A stretch of DNA of 64,000 nt from Timema cristinae (Eukaryota > Arthropoda > Insecta > Phasmatodea > Timematidae), in contig JBCFYV010000012.1 of NCBI GenBank assembly GCA_039000515.1, positions 36,326,387-36,390,386 of the forward strand. The letters run 5' to 3'. The notes under the pieces are model-generated. The model did no database searches and was not told the origin of the DNA. It saw nothing but the letters and a program-made list of their open reading frames with translations. Position numbers and translations under genes: made by a program. Below, one piece after another: positions 1 to 10,639 of this stretch (positions are counted from its first letter, which is position 1; every line of letters starts with the position of its first letter).

Positions 1-354
1 GCACAACAATTTTTGCTCACCATTAAATAAGGCGCAATATCTGTTCTTGCTGCAACAAAATAAAAGGTAACATTTCATAAGCACCGGATGCTTATATGGA
101 AAAAAGATCGCTAGGAAAAAATTCTACCAGAAGGAATAGTTTCACTAAAAAATAATATTTAAGAAAATTTAGCCAAGGAAAAATTTTTTCAGGTAAATGA
201 CTTTACAGTAATTATACTAAAACGTGAAGAACATAATAATTTAATAGAGAAAGTCAGAATATAAGGAGCAAAAGTTAAACTAATGAATGATAGTGATTCT
301 GCAGCTGTAGTTTCACTAATCGATGACAATAACGATATGTATGTCGGAATAGGT
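1..354 (+). pseudogene. glpX: Broken fragment of class II fructose-1,6-bisphosphatase (GlpX type), bacterial-like
   Basis: Frame 1 reads as a central piece of GlpX, the class II enzyme that hydrolyses fructose-1,6-bisphosphate in bacterial gluconeogenesis. Recognisable blocks in family order are LLTIK then GAISVLAAT (1-57), FHAPDAYMEK split by a frameshift (73-104), LPEGIVSLKNNI (124-159), NLAK (166-177), DFTVIILKREEHNNLIEKV (199-255), GAKVKL then a DGD-like NDSDS (262-297), and DMYVGIG (334-354). The usual family forms are a PD-YMEK block, an LDRPRH block and a GIGGxPEG block. Stops at 28, 61, 160, 259 and 355 and a shift near 80-123 show it is dead. It covers roughly residues 90-190 of a protein of about 330 and is cut by the window edge on the left. 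Similarity stops abruptly at 355. Arthropod FBPase is normally the unrelated class I type, so a bacterial or symbiont origin is inferred; a Rickettsiales/Wolbachia-like donor is only a guess. Confidence 0.72.
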
Positions 355-804
355 TGAGTAAACAATGTTTGACTGTACTAATCAAATAAGTAATCGAGAA
401 ACGGCGTTAGACTCGAATAGTCTAAATGGTCTGGAAACTTATTTGACTGGCACACATAGCTTCTCAGTAACAAAAACAATAATAACTCATTCGTCATTGA
501 ACCTCGGACCGTTACTTGTACGAGCCTTCTCAAGCGTCACCGAAATAACAATGCCACCCGGAGTGGAAGCTACACCCTTAAAATAATGAATTTTGGCTGA
601 GGCCTGTCGAACCCGGCTCAATACTTCAAAGCAATTTAACAGTTTATCGGGGATGCTCCTATTTTTCTGACTACAAAATTTGTTTGTGCTTTCCAGATAA
701 TTATTACAAAGAATAATATAGAATATTTTCCCAAAATTTGGTACGCGAACCCCAGGTGGTACATAATGGATTTCAAGGAGTTCCGAGTTTCACATATTTT
801 TTTT
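355..804. other. Unassigned sequence after the glpX relic
   Basis: A 73-codon open frame lies at 365-586 (+), but its translation has no recognisable motif and no codon character. It does not continue the GlpX similarity. Nothing else recognised. Confidence 0.4.
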
Positions 805-1050
805 AGCACCACGTCTTTCTACCCGTTCGGATTATATGCTTATGTACTAATTACGCTAATGGTTTTAGGGATGAGGAATATTATATTTTAGAGTAACTAT
901 ACACGCATTCGCGTAGAGGGAGAGTGGAAAATAATTTTGGAAAAATCACCCACAATATATTCGACCGAGATTTGAACCTCAATCTCTCCGCTATCGGAAG
1001 TCAAGTCTACTGCGAGAGTGACACCTTAGACAATGCGGCCACCAAAGAAG
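805..1050 (-). mobile_element. tRNA-derived SINE, family A
   Basis: On the minus strand the copy runs from a tRNA-like head at 1050 (gtggccgcattgtctaaggt-type A box; B box over 970-985) to the tail agcaccacg at 805. The tail includes the family's CCCGTTCGG hairpin motif (seen here as acccgttcgg). It is nearly full length and about 15-20 percent diverged from the other copies. Confidence 0.85.
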
Positions 1051-1459
1051 GTTTAACTTATCTTAGAGAAACTATATTGTTCAGGTGAGATAAACAAATT
1101 AGAGCAGATTTCAAAGTGATATCATGATCATCTACCCCTCCCGGTTTCACCCCAGCCTCATCCTCCCTTACCACTGTTTGGTCTAGCTTAACAATGAAGT
1201 TTTATTAAAATTTGGAACGACCAATTATACTTTACAAAATATCAAGTATATACTTCCTTTTTCTTATGAAGCATTGGAAAGGGTACGTAAGGTAGGCTAT
1301 GGCCACGAAAAGAATATGCAGCTGATGAAAGTATATAGGAATTAAACTTTATTTTTCATAAAAGTTATTAGCGTAGCTCATGTTATTGATGTTTAGAAAA
1401 AAGATTTATGCTTGATAGGGAAATACATGCATTCATTATGCAGCTCAATGTTTCAAGGA

Positions 1460-1885
1460 ATGAAGAGGAGGTAGAAGACGGGGGATAAGAAATGTGTTCA
1501 CTTTTCATCGCGCTGTATGGAGCAGAAACTTGGACTCTCAGTGAGACCGAGAAGAAATTTACTTGGAGAGCTTTGAAATGTGATGCTGGAGAAGATCAGG
1601 TGGACATGCAGGGTGACAAATGAAGAAGTACTTAAAAGAGTGGGTGAGAAGAGAACCATTTTGGACGTGACTCTTCGTTACAAAACAAACTGTATCGAAC
1701 ACATCCTTTGGAGGGACTTTCTTCTGTACGAGCCAAAGAAGACAAGGTTGAGGTAGGAAAGAGGATTCAAATATTGGATGAATTGAAAAAAAGGAGAAAA
1801 TTCTGGAGCTTAAGGTGGAGGCAGAGGACAGGGTGCATTGGCGGTTTAAGCTCACTGACCAAAGGAATGGACCTGTTGTAAGACA
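1460..1885 (+). pseudogene. LINE fragment: C-terminal region after the reverse transcriptase
   Basis: Translated pieces match the conserved C-terminal module of an insect non-LTR retrotransposon. They are YGAETWTLSE (1515-1544), a VTNEEVLKRVGEKRTIL-type block (about 1612-1665) and RIQILDELKKRRKFW (about 1767-1805). The frame changes several times, so it is a fossil. Its 3' side runs into a TAA microsatellite at 1893, as expected for a LINE 3' tail. The clade is not resolved; this is a different lineage from the fragment at 30.5-31.8 kb. Confidence 0.75.
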
Positions 1886-1892
1886 GAACACA

Positions 1893-1919
1893 TAATAATA
1901 ATAATAATAATAATAATAA
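1893..1919. repeat. (TAA)n microsatellite
   Basis: About nine perfect TAA units, directly 3' of the LINE fragment and probably its tail. Confidence 0.9.
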
Positions 1920-2189
1920 AATCCCGTTTTTATGGTGAAGTGAAAGTAGATTTTTTTTCTAGACATTTAAAATACATGTGTTCTCCCGGTTTTCCAGGTC
2001 GGTCGATTTTTAACAGGGTCATAACAGATACCTATTAGATAATTTAGATTATTTTAATGGTTTTGAAGCTTCGGGCCTGCCATTTCCATAATTAATACTA
2101 CATTTTGAAGATATTTACCTTCAAGTAGTCTTTGCCCTTGAACTTATTAGGAAGCCATGACCTTATACCACCACTAATATAGCCCTCAC

Positions 2190-2320
2190 CAATGGGAACA
2201 TGGTACATGGCGTCAGGCTCACAATATATTGGATTGCCAGTGATGGGGATGTCCAGGTTCGAACCTAGACCAGGTGCACTAGTGGCTGGGGAGGGCCAGG
2301 TATTCAACATAAGATACATT
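2190..2320 (+). mobile_element. SINE family A head fragment (diverged)
   Basis: A B-box-like aggttcgaacctagaccagg at 2254-2273 is preceded by a diverged A-box region. The SINE body downstream is lost. A fragment of family A is the likeliest reading. Confidence 0.45.
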
Positions 2321-2667
2321 ATATATACACACAAAACTATTTTATTCATTCCTTCTTTATGCTAAAGTACTCTTCCCCTACAATCCTTCCTCCTCCCTAC
2401 AGATAGGATTAAGCCGTTAATAGCCATAGTGCTAAAAGTTATAACCTTAAATAAACACCAATTTACTGGAAGTGTTTAAATTTTTTAAATAGTTAATTAA
2501 ACTAATTTTACCATTTTTGAGTGAAAATCAACACCCAGAACTTTCTAGCTACAATAACTAATTCAATAATACACTAATGTCCTGGATAGGTTTTGAAAAT
2601 AAATACCCTTAAAGAGCTCTATACACTAACGACAACAACCTCTTTAATACAGAATGTTTTTTTTTCA

Positions 2668-2885
2668 CTCCGTCCTATCTGGGGCGTATGCATTTATTAC
2701 ACTAATGGGTCCGAGACGGGGAAGGTAAAATTTAGAGGAAATGTCACCGCATTTTCACTTAGGAAGAATGGGAAATTATTTAGGAAAAACCACCTTCAGT
2801 ACACCTAGCCGGAATTCGAGCCCTGACTTCCCTGTCACCGACAAGACAAACAAGTCTAAATTATCCAGACATTTAGTCCACGTGC
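2668..2885 (-). mobile_element. SINE family A, diverged copy
   Basis: The order of blocks fits a minus-strand copy: actccgtcctatctgggg (degenerate tail), aggaaatgtcaccgcatttt, then ttaggaaaaaccacc and the complement of the B box near 2806-2822. Head and tail are both degraded. Confidence 0.65.
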
Positions 2886-2889
2886 ACAA

Positions 2890-3365
2890 TGGTACGAGTA
2901 TTACTGAGCCTATTAATTAATGGCAAAAAAAATTAAAGTATAATATTCAATTCAAGAAAAATGTAATTATCTACATTAGAGATTACCTTACACTCTGGGC
3001 AAGAATAACAAAAGTATTGTGCCTTAAAAGCGCGTTTCAAGAGATTTATTTTAATATTCAATTTCGTAACAAATAATTACTGATTTTAAAATCTAGTAGC
3101 ACATATTATTATTAATAATAATAATATTATTATTATTGCTAAGGCATAGGACGGTAGCATATATAAATTGAATAAAATACTCTTTATTAAATTACGTCAA
3201 AATACAAAATTCTAGTATTTAAAATAGTATTACATTATGGAGTTTAAATTTTATAGGAAAAAAATCAATTGTTTGGGTGATCATTTTATTTGCTTTTTAT
3301 TTTCACTTACTTAAAGTTAACGCTTTATTCTGAGTATTTTGGAGTAATCAATTTTCCTAGTTTTA
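2890..3365. other. AT-rich sequence with a TAA/ATT microsatellite
   Basis: A mixed TAA/ATT tract lies at 3105-3139. No coding or repeat similarity seen elsewhere. Confidence 0.5.
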
Positions 3366-3858
3366 TCTATACTTATAAAATAACATGTCCTGACTGACTG
3401 ACTGACTGACTGATTCATCATCGCCGAGCGCAAACTATCAAGGCTACAATCATGAAATTCGGACTGTATATTCATTTTGTTATGTAGGCACCCACTAAGA
3501 AAGGATTTTAGAAAATTCCACCCCAAACGGGTCAAAATAGGGGATGATAATATGTATGATAATATGTATGAAAGTCCGTCATTTTGAAAGTTACATAAAC
3601 AAAATTTTGTATTTCGGTTATTGACGTAAAACAAATAAATACATGTTTCAGAATTTTGGAAATTTTATTTAATAAGGGATGAAAAAGGGGTGAAAGTTTG
3701 TATCGGACTTGCATTATTTTTTATCTGAGGTCAAGTTATGGTCATCAACGTAACGTAATATTTTTAATTAATCTGTAAATACATATGTATATTTTCGTAT
3801 TTGTATTAATCATTCCACTCGGCAACCGCGAGCAAAGCCGCGGGCAACAGCTATCTAG
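3366..3858 (+). mobile_element. Non-autonomous Helitron-like element, copy 1
   Basis: The element starts TCTATACTTATAAAATAAC right after an A and ends CTAG right before a T, the A/T insertion site and TC...CTRR termini of Helitrons. Close to the 3' end, ccgcg-agcaaagc-cgcgg (3827-3842 region) makes the short hairpin expected upstream of CTRR. An internal gactgact microsatellite lies at 3391-3411. At 493 bp it has no coding capacity. Two near-identical copies are at 33.7 and 50.0 kb. Confidence 0.82.
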
Positions 3859-3938
3859 TTTAAAGTATATTATTCCAGATAATATTGAAAATGTAGCATT
3901 GGTGCTGAAACTATCACCTTAAAAGGGAGAGGATAGAA

Positions 3939-4678
<740 letters not shown>

Positions 4679-5069
4679 AGGGTTCGGTTGCACATCAACA
4701 CTTGTGTTGGTTCGAATTCCAGTGGGGTCAAAGTTTCTTACTCTTCACGTAGCAACAAAGTGAATAGGGTCTCCCTACAAGTGTGGTCTCCAGGCACTAA
4801 TACATCAATCACAATTTGGACGTTTGCTCCGAAATAAACACACAAGCAATAAGCAAAGTATTATGTTTAACATCATGTTTTATTCCACAGCATTTTACTA
4901 ACTCCCTGGCCATACATATATGTGCATTAATAGGGTGTGGATGAGTAAGGTATAGTTTAGAAAAACTGTATCCAGATTTGCTTGGATGGTGATTCGGAAA
5001 CCATTAGAATAAAATCCTCACTACATCTAAACTAGGTTTACTTCTCACTACCCTCATTATCGGCAAGCC

Positions 5070-5280
5070 AATCTATTGCCACGCCATGATTTACGCCTAA
5101 ATTAATGAAATAGGGATGAGGAAAGTAGAATATGGAAGAATTTTACCTGTATTTACGTGTTGGGATGTTGAGAAACCATTTAGGGGAAAAAATATCTCAG
5201 TAGATAATGCCTTTGTCCTCGTGCACCGTGGATTTAAGGTACGCTGACACAATTGTCCGTTAGCGTTACACTTACAAAGG
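5070..5280 (-). mobile_element. SINE family A, old fragment
   Basis: Body blocks remain in order: agggatgaggaaagtagaat, ttacgtgttgggatg, accatttaggggaaaaaa. The tail hairpin and B box are largely erased. Confidence 0.4.
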
Positions 5281-5289
5281 TTAAAAGCT

Positions 5290-6055
5290 GTTAAATAGTA
5301 TTAACTATACAAGAAAAACATATAATGAGAGCGTATGGCTACATTTGTCGATAGTGACCAAATATTACTACATTATTGTTACTTTATTACCAACATTGAT
5401 AACATTTGATAACAAGGAAGATGTAAAGCATTATAATTATTTTAAGGGGAGTAACTAACCATATTTTTTGTAGTTTGTGTAAATGGTAGATCCTTTATTC
5501 AGACAGTGAAGGATTTATTACACTTCTTAAGCAGAAAATAATATTTACAATAGTTTCAGGATATTTTTTAATGGGTAGCCTATGTAAATATTACTTCAAC
5601 GTCAAATATAATTTTGAATATTTTTCTAGCCTACAGTAAAAAGAGTCAACTGGTTGGAGTCAAATGGAATCTGTGTTGACAATTTTATTTAATAGGTTTA
5701 AAAATAAGAGATATATATTTTTTTCGAATTGTTTGAAATTAGTCTGTGGCGAGGAAAGAGGAAATCTAAAATTAATTTAAGCTGGAATTTCTATTATAAA
5801 CAGTTGTGATCTATCTACTTGCAACGTTTGTAAAGGCCCTGGAAAGAAAAAATAAATGTTTAAACTTCATCTCACCCCCATTGGTGGACACATGGACTAG
5901 ACTTCACACTCGTTTAATTTGTGTTGCCGGTGACGGAGAAGTAATAATTTTATTCGCAAATAGGTTTAATGGTTAGATATTTCTTTTCAAAACGTTTTAT
6001 CACACTCCTTTCACAGGTATGCGGATACATTCTCTTTAAAATCCTACCTTACTCA
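5290..6055. other. Unassigned AT-rich DNA
   Basis: No open frame of note, no recognised repeat and no RNA gene. Confidence 0.5.
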
Positions 6056-6059
6056 TCTA

Positions 6060-6215
6060 AATTCCCTGTATGGATGTTGTTGAAGCGAAGAGAGTATGTT
6101 AGGATAGGAACGTGTGGAGAAAGTTAGTGAGGATGGTTTTAGTACGGAGTTGTTTTTTGAGCGAATTGCACAATTTCTTGTCAACCCTGAAAGGGAATGG
6201 CTTGCTAGGTATGTA
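6060..6215 (+). pseudogene. LINE 3'-end fragment
   Basis: Translates to MDVVEAKRVC, then a stop, then DRNVWRKLVRM, the C-terminal tail of an insect LINE (ARDR--WR-LV type). The same sequence on the other strand at 17.2-17.5 kb carries more of the module, so both come from one family. Truncated on both sides. Confidence 0.6.
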
Positions 6216-6333
6216 TGTATACCCTGATTTTAGTTGGAAGAACAGTAGAGAAAATTCAAACAAATTTATTTGCGACCAACATGATAATATTTTACTTTGT
6301 TATTTGTGTTATTCTATAGGTATTAATTATATT

Positions 6334-6340
6334 ATATATA

Positions 6341-6414
<74 letters not shown>
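6334..6414. repeat. (AT)n microsatellite
   Basis: About 80 bp of almost pure TA dinucleotides with two small interruptions. Confidence 0.95.
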
Positions 6415-6419
6415 GTGAC

Positions 6420-7780
6420 TTTAATAACTAGCTTCTAGTGTTCTTCCTTCCAAAATATGTGTGTATGTTTGTATGCGTGTGTGTGTATTAAAACAAAACA
6501 AAAGTAACAAGATTTCATTGCATACATGAAAACTACTATTAATATTGAAAGTAGTTATCAAATTAATGTAGTTCAATATTTATAAATAAGAATTATCAAA
6601 ATATTTAGAATTATTATGGTCCATCAATTACTTTTTTCGACAATATATTTTTATTAGAATCATGACCTTTTCTGAAAGAATATATGTTAATAATGATATA
6701 TGTTTCTGTTTAATAAAATTTACTTTTTCTTTCCAATCAAGAAAAAATTAATGCTTAATATGTAATTTAAATGTGATGAGTTTGGATTGTTTTATTGATA
6801 ATTTTTATTTTACAATTTAAGTATTAAATATTTATAAATTAAAAAGTAACCTCTATAATGGAACAGGGATGTAATTTTTAAGACAACTTTTCATGGACGT
6901 TCAAATTCTAATTTCATTCCGTGTATGTTTGAATCGACAAGAATACATATTTTATTAATATAATTATCTTACTCTTAAACTTTTCAGACCGTTTTATCTT
7001 ATTTCTCTTCCCAGATAAATCTCTGCCTATTGTCAGAGCATTTTAATCAGAATTAAATTAAATATCTGAATCCAGACAAGGATTATCTTCACTATAAACT
7101 TTAGAGCTCCATAATTGATATATTTATTCCTCCGTTAAATTATTCTTAAAAGGAATGAAGATGAATAATAGAAGTGAGTTAAGTCAAATCGATCTATTTT
7201 CTTTTGAAAGGCTTAGGTAAACTTCCCTCGTATCAAATGAACCACTTGAATAGCTAGGAGTCAACTCAAAGTGAGTCGCGAGAAGAATAAAAATTATTTT
7301 AGTGTTGATCTTTTTTTTCAGTGAATCAAAGTCTCAACTTTAATTAAGTTTGCTGAAGAATTGCAGGCACAGAGCTCGGAAAAACACCAGTTCGAATTCT
7401 GCTGGCCGGCAACAGTGGACACGTGGAAAAAAGGCAAAAGTATCATGTAGTTTTGTTTGCCCGGGATGGAAAGTCTTAGGTTCGAATACCGAGAGAATGT
7501 ACCGAGCTTAATTTTTGCCAAGTGATTTTAAGCTATTCCTTCATTCAAATACGGACATTAAAAATATATATACCTTTTTCATCTTTACCAAATAAATATA
7601 TATGCGGTTAGACAAGATGGCTAGTAAGATGTTGTGTGATTTTTTTAAAATCATTGTTTCATTGCTAGTTAAGCTTATAAATTACTTACTCAATTCAACG
7701 CTATGCTTTTTATAAAAGTCTAGAAAGTATAAACAATCTATTTTATTGTTTAAAAAAATATATCCAAACATAATTTTGTG
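6420..7780. other. Unassigned AT-rich DNA
   Basis: Low-complexity AT-rich sequence. B-box-like strings occur at 7391 and 7473 but without an A box at tRNA spacing. No gene seen. Confidence 0.5.
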
Positions 7781-7781
7781 C

Positions 7782-7862
7782 TCACCGTCTCACTCACTAC
7801 CCGTCCGGGTTATCCGCATATTTATACTAAGGAATGATAAGAAAAGTGTAATTGGAGGAAAT
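7782..7862 (-). mobile_element. SINE family A tail fragment, split by a family B insertion
   Basis: Contains the tail motif actacccgtccgggttatcc and the start of the body. It breaks at gaggaaat, which is repeated after the inserted element at 8018-8025. Confidence 0.7.
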
Positions 7863-8017
7863 ATTATTATTATTAGCACCGCGTCTTACTACCCGTTCGG
7901 GTTATACGCTCTTACGCTAATGTGTAATGGTAGGGTGATTATGAGATGAAATGAAGGACCTACAGTTTAACGTGGAATCCGAACCACGGTGGAGGCCTGG
8001 CATTCCACACATTCACA
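7863..8017 (-). mobile_element. SINE family B, 5'-truncated, nested
   Basis: Starts with an ATT tract and agcaccgcgtcttacta, and runs through the family B body to attcaca, where it stops without the tRNA head. Direct repeats gaggaaat flank it at 7855-7862 and 8018-8025. Loss of the 5' end with intact target duplications is the signature of incomplete target-primed reverse transcription. Confidence 0.85.
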
Positions 8018-8141
8018 GAGGAAATGTTTTAGGGGATTAGTGGGGAACTACGCATGACTAGTATACAAACGTCCATTTGTCCTAAGCGCAGTCGTTACAC
8101 GTGTGTTTATTATCTGTTTCAAAAGATTATCTCTACATGCT

Positions 8142-8398
8142 TAGGTGGCCACATGGTCTAAAGCGTCACTCTTGTGTTAAATACTAGACTGTCGAAGACA
8201 GGGAGACCTGGGGTTCGAATCTCGGTCGGGTGTATTGAAGGTTGTTCTTACAAAATGGTTATCCACTCTTCCTCCACGGATTTTTGGGTAAACTTCCTTT
8301 AAATATAACTTTCCTAATTCTTAAAAAATCATTAGTGTGATTAGTAGTCTACTTGAGTGTATAAGCCGAACGAGTAGTAAGAAGTGGAGCTAAATATT
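8142..8398 (+). mobile_element. SINE family A, full length
   Basis: A-box region gtggccacatggtctaaag, B box ggttcgaatctcggtcgggt (8213-8232), body with cactcttcctccacgg, and tail aagccgaacgagtagtaaga then gctaaa. A good reference copy. Confidence 0.88.
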
Positions 8399-8564
8399 TT
8401 TTATTATTTATATCAATCAACTTTACAAACTAACCGAGCTCAGGTAAGAACACTTAATACAATAAACCCGACTCTCATACCAATAATTGTTGCATGAGTG
8501 TACGACCTTTAATACATAAATTAATATTGAGATAGAATCAGGGGTTTTATATTTTTTTTATTGT

Positions 8565-8690
8565 AATAAATTAACGGTCACGGGACTGGGTGTTGTGTGT
8601 GTTATAGAGTTAAGCTATTTTGTAAGTTGTGTGCTGCTATAAATAATTTAGCTTAGAACGTTCACTTTCAAATCCCCCTAAAAATACATA
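8565..8690 (+). mobile_element. SINE family C, 3' body fragment
   Basis: The body ggtgttgtgtgtgttatag, agctattttgtaagttgtgt and gctataaataatt matches the bodies at 59.03 and 62.55 kb. The tRNA head is missing or unrecognisable. Confidence 0.65.
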
Positions 8691-8731
8691 TTCTGAGGAA
8701 AATATACCTAGATTTCAGGTGGTTGGAATCA

Positions 8732-9026
8732 TTATTATTATTATTATTATTATTATTAGCACCGCGTCTTACTACCCGTTCGGGTTATACGCACTTACGC
8801 TAATGTGTAATGGTAGGGTGATTGTGAGATGAAATGAAGGACCTACAGTTTAACGTGGAATCCGAACCACGGTGGAGGCCTGGTATTCCCCACATTCACA
8901 AGATGTCTTGTCAGAGGTGAAGGAAGGGTTTGGTAATCAGATAAATCTGTGCCGGGACCAAGGATTGAACCCTGGCCGCCAGCACAGAAGTCTGACACCT
9001 TACCCCTAGACCACCAGGTCACCTGT
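8732..9026 (-). mobile_element. SINE family B, full length with 14-bp target duplication
   Basis: An ATT tail at the left, body, and tRNA head at the right (minus-strand aggtgacctggtggtctagg, B box ggttcaatccttgg). Perfect repeats ggtggttggaatca at 8718-8731 and 9027-9040 delimit it. Confidence 0.95.
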
Positions 9027-9049
9027 GGTGGTTGGAATCAATCACCAAA

Positions 9050-9355
9050 TTAGTCAGGTACACTATCCTTGTAATAAATCTCCCCAATCATGTGTAAAAA
9101 ATGTGACGCACTCTTGTTGTCGTTTGTACCCGAGGCATTGACCAATAATTTACGGTGACGCGGAACAGAATGCATCTCGTTGACTTTAATAACGTCACCC
9201 GTCCCACTTACGCCATTGCGGCTCTTGCCTGGATTACAATCGCGGGCAGGATTAGTTTCCAAGTCGGTGTATGTTGAGAGGGATGAACTGTTGTATGGTA
9301 GTGTTCCTTGTTGTGTCGGGCTGGACTCCAGGATGAACTTGTCAATCAAGTGAAA
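9050..9355 (-). other. Unidentified open segment of raised GC, possible exon or relic
   Basis: About 100 codons are open on the minus strand. The segment is visibly richer in G+C than the AT-rich flanks. The predicted peptide is polar and Ser/Asn/Thr-rich, with an FLHMIGEIYYKD end, and has no domain I can name. It has no ATG start. An acceptor-like cttgattgacaag and a donor-like gt near 9058-9062 are possible but weak. It could be an internal exon, a decayed transposon ORF or chance. The adjacent family B SINE inserted 25 bp away. Confidence 0.25.
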
Positions 9356-9419
9356 GGCAGGAATCCCCTCTAGCTAAGCCGGACCTTATTCAAGGTACCT
9401 TATTACCACATTGCTATTT

Positions 9420-9630
9420 GAAAAATTACTACTACGTTTAGTACCAAGGTCATTAACAGCTTAATTTATGGGATAAATACATGGAGGGTATTTTAAAACA
9501 TGTGCACCCGCATAAGTGTGAAAAACACCCAAAGCTAACGCATCCGGGTGTGATTCAGACCTTCCCACCACAAGCAATCCAAATGTTGTGAGAGTGACAC
9601 CTTGGACCACGTTACCATCAGTGTGATTTA
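9420..9630 (-). mobile_element. SINE family A, old copy
   Basis: The complement of the head (ttgtgagagtgacaccttgg, accacgttaccatcagtgtg) is clear, while the body is degraded. The B-box complement is atccgggtgtgattcagacc. Confidence 0.5.
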
Positions 9631-9832
9631 TTGTAATATTAAACGACAGTGTGCCATGATATTTATTTAACTATACATGGTATTTGACTTTTGAGTAGAC
9701 TAAACGTTTTTTTGTTTTGGTTTTCAGGAACAGAAGTTATAAGGTATTTTCTTCAAATCAATTCTATATCACGTGGCCGGTAAGACGTTCTAACCACTGC
9801 CCTGAGCATGCAATTTGGGGTTGAGAATACTT

Positions 9833-10015
9833 ACCCTCGTGGGTGGTCACGTGATCTAAGATATCAGGATCAAAAGGGAATAAATTGACCCAGAGATTGA
9901 CGTCAAGGTTCGAATCTTGGCCGGGTGCACAGACAAGGTATACTTTGTCTGTGGCTAGGTGATATTTTAATCCCTATACACGATAGTGGGAATTCACTTC
10001 CTAAGAGACTATCCT
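9833..10015 (+). mobile_element. SINE family A, diverged copy
   Basis: A-box region gtggtcacgtgatctaag and B box ggttcgaatcttggccgggt are well preserved. The tail is missing. The family A copy at 10112 follows 100 bp downstream. Confidence 0.72.
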
Positions 10016-10111
10016 TCCCTTATAGTTATTTACTAATAATCTCAGTGATTTAAATTTAATTTGTATAAAAAGCTGCCTTAATCCGATACATAATATTGTT
10101 AACGTGAAACT

Positions 10112-10346
10112 CACTTCGGTGGTCACATAGCTCAAGGTGTTACTCTTGCGAGAGACTGGATTAAATGTGACAGGGAGGTTTGCGTCCAATTTCCAGAAAG
10201 GCATGATAAGGGTTGGTTTCCCTAGATGGTTTTCCACTCATCTTCCATGAAAATAAATGTATATTTCCTCCAAATTCTACCTTCTTCAATAATGCCCCAT
10301 TGGATTAAATATTCGGGTAGCCTGGAGGGGTAGTAAGACGAGATAA
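10112..10346 (+). mobile_element. SINE family A, full length but mutated
   Basis: Head ggtggtcacatagctcaagg, a degraded B box, body ggttttccactcatcttcca, tail attcgggtag ... ggggtagtaagacga. Confidence 0.72.
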
Positions 10347-10639
10347 AAAAGGTCAGGTGTGAAACTAACAAAAAACAATGTTTTTCTTGAAATGATTAAA
10401 AAGTTATAAATAGCTTTCATCAGCCTATTTGAGAATCATTGGCCTTATTAAAATATGCCTCTTTATTCATGTGATGTTTTATATTCAGATGAATTTTTTT
10501 TTTACTAATGTTTCATTTCACTGTTGTTTTTCCACCCTTGTTATTGCTGTTGTCGGTTTGTGCTCGTTTGTCCAACATTGTCATGTCACATTCGTGCTAT
10601 TATTAAACATCCTCATTCTTGATGCGTGACTTTTTAGCT

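Noticed and set aside
1559..1966. 135-codon open frame on the minus strand
   Set aside because: It is antisense to the LINE fragment, and its poly-Tyr run comes from the TAA microsatellite; a shadow frame.
3317..3634. Conserved open frame (MFYVNNRNTKFCL...) found three times
   Set aside because: It recurs because it lies inside the three Helitron copies (also near 33.7 and 50.0 kb); it varies in length and end and is not a gene.
4680..4870. tRNA-like string with ggttcgaattccag
   Set aside because: B-box-like only; no cloverleaf and no match to the SINE families strong enough to call.
6112..6438. 108-codon open frame with an Ile/Tyr repeat end
   Set aside because: Starts in a LINE 3' fragment and is kept open by the (AT)n microsatellite.
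7385..7500. Two B-box-like strings (agttcgaattctg, aggttcgaatacc)
   Set aside because: No A boxes at tRNA spacing and no SINE body follows.
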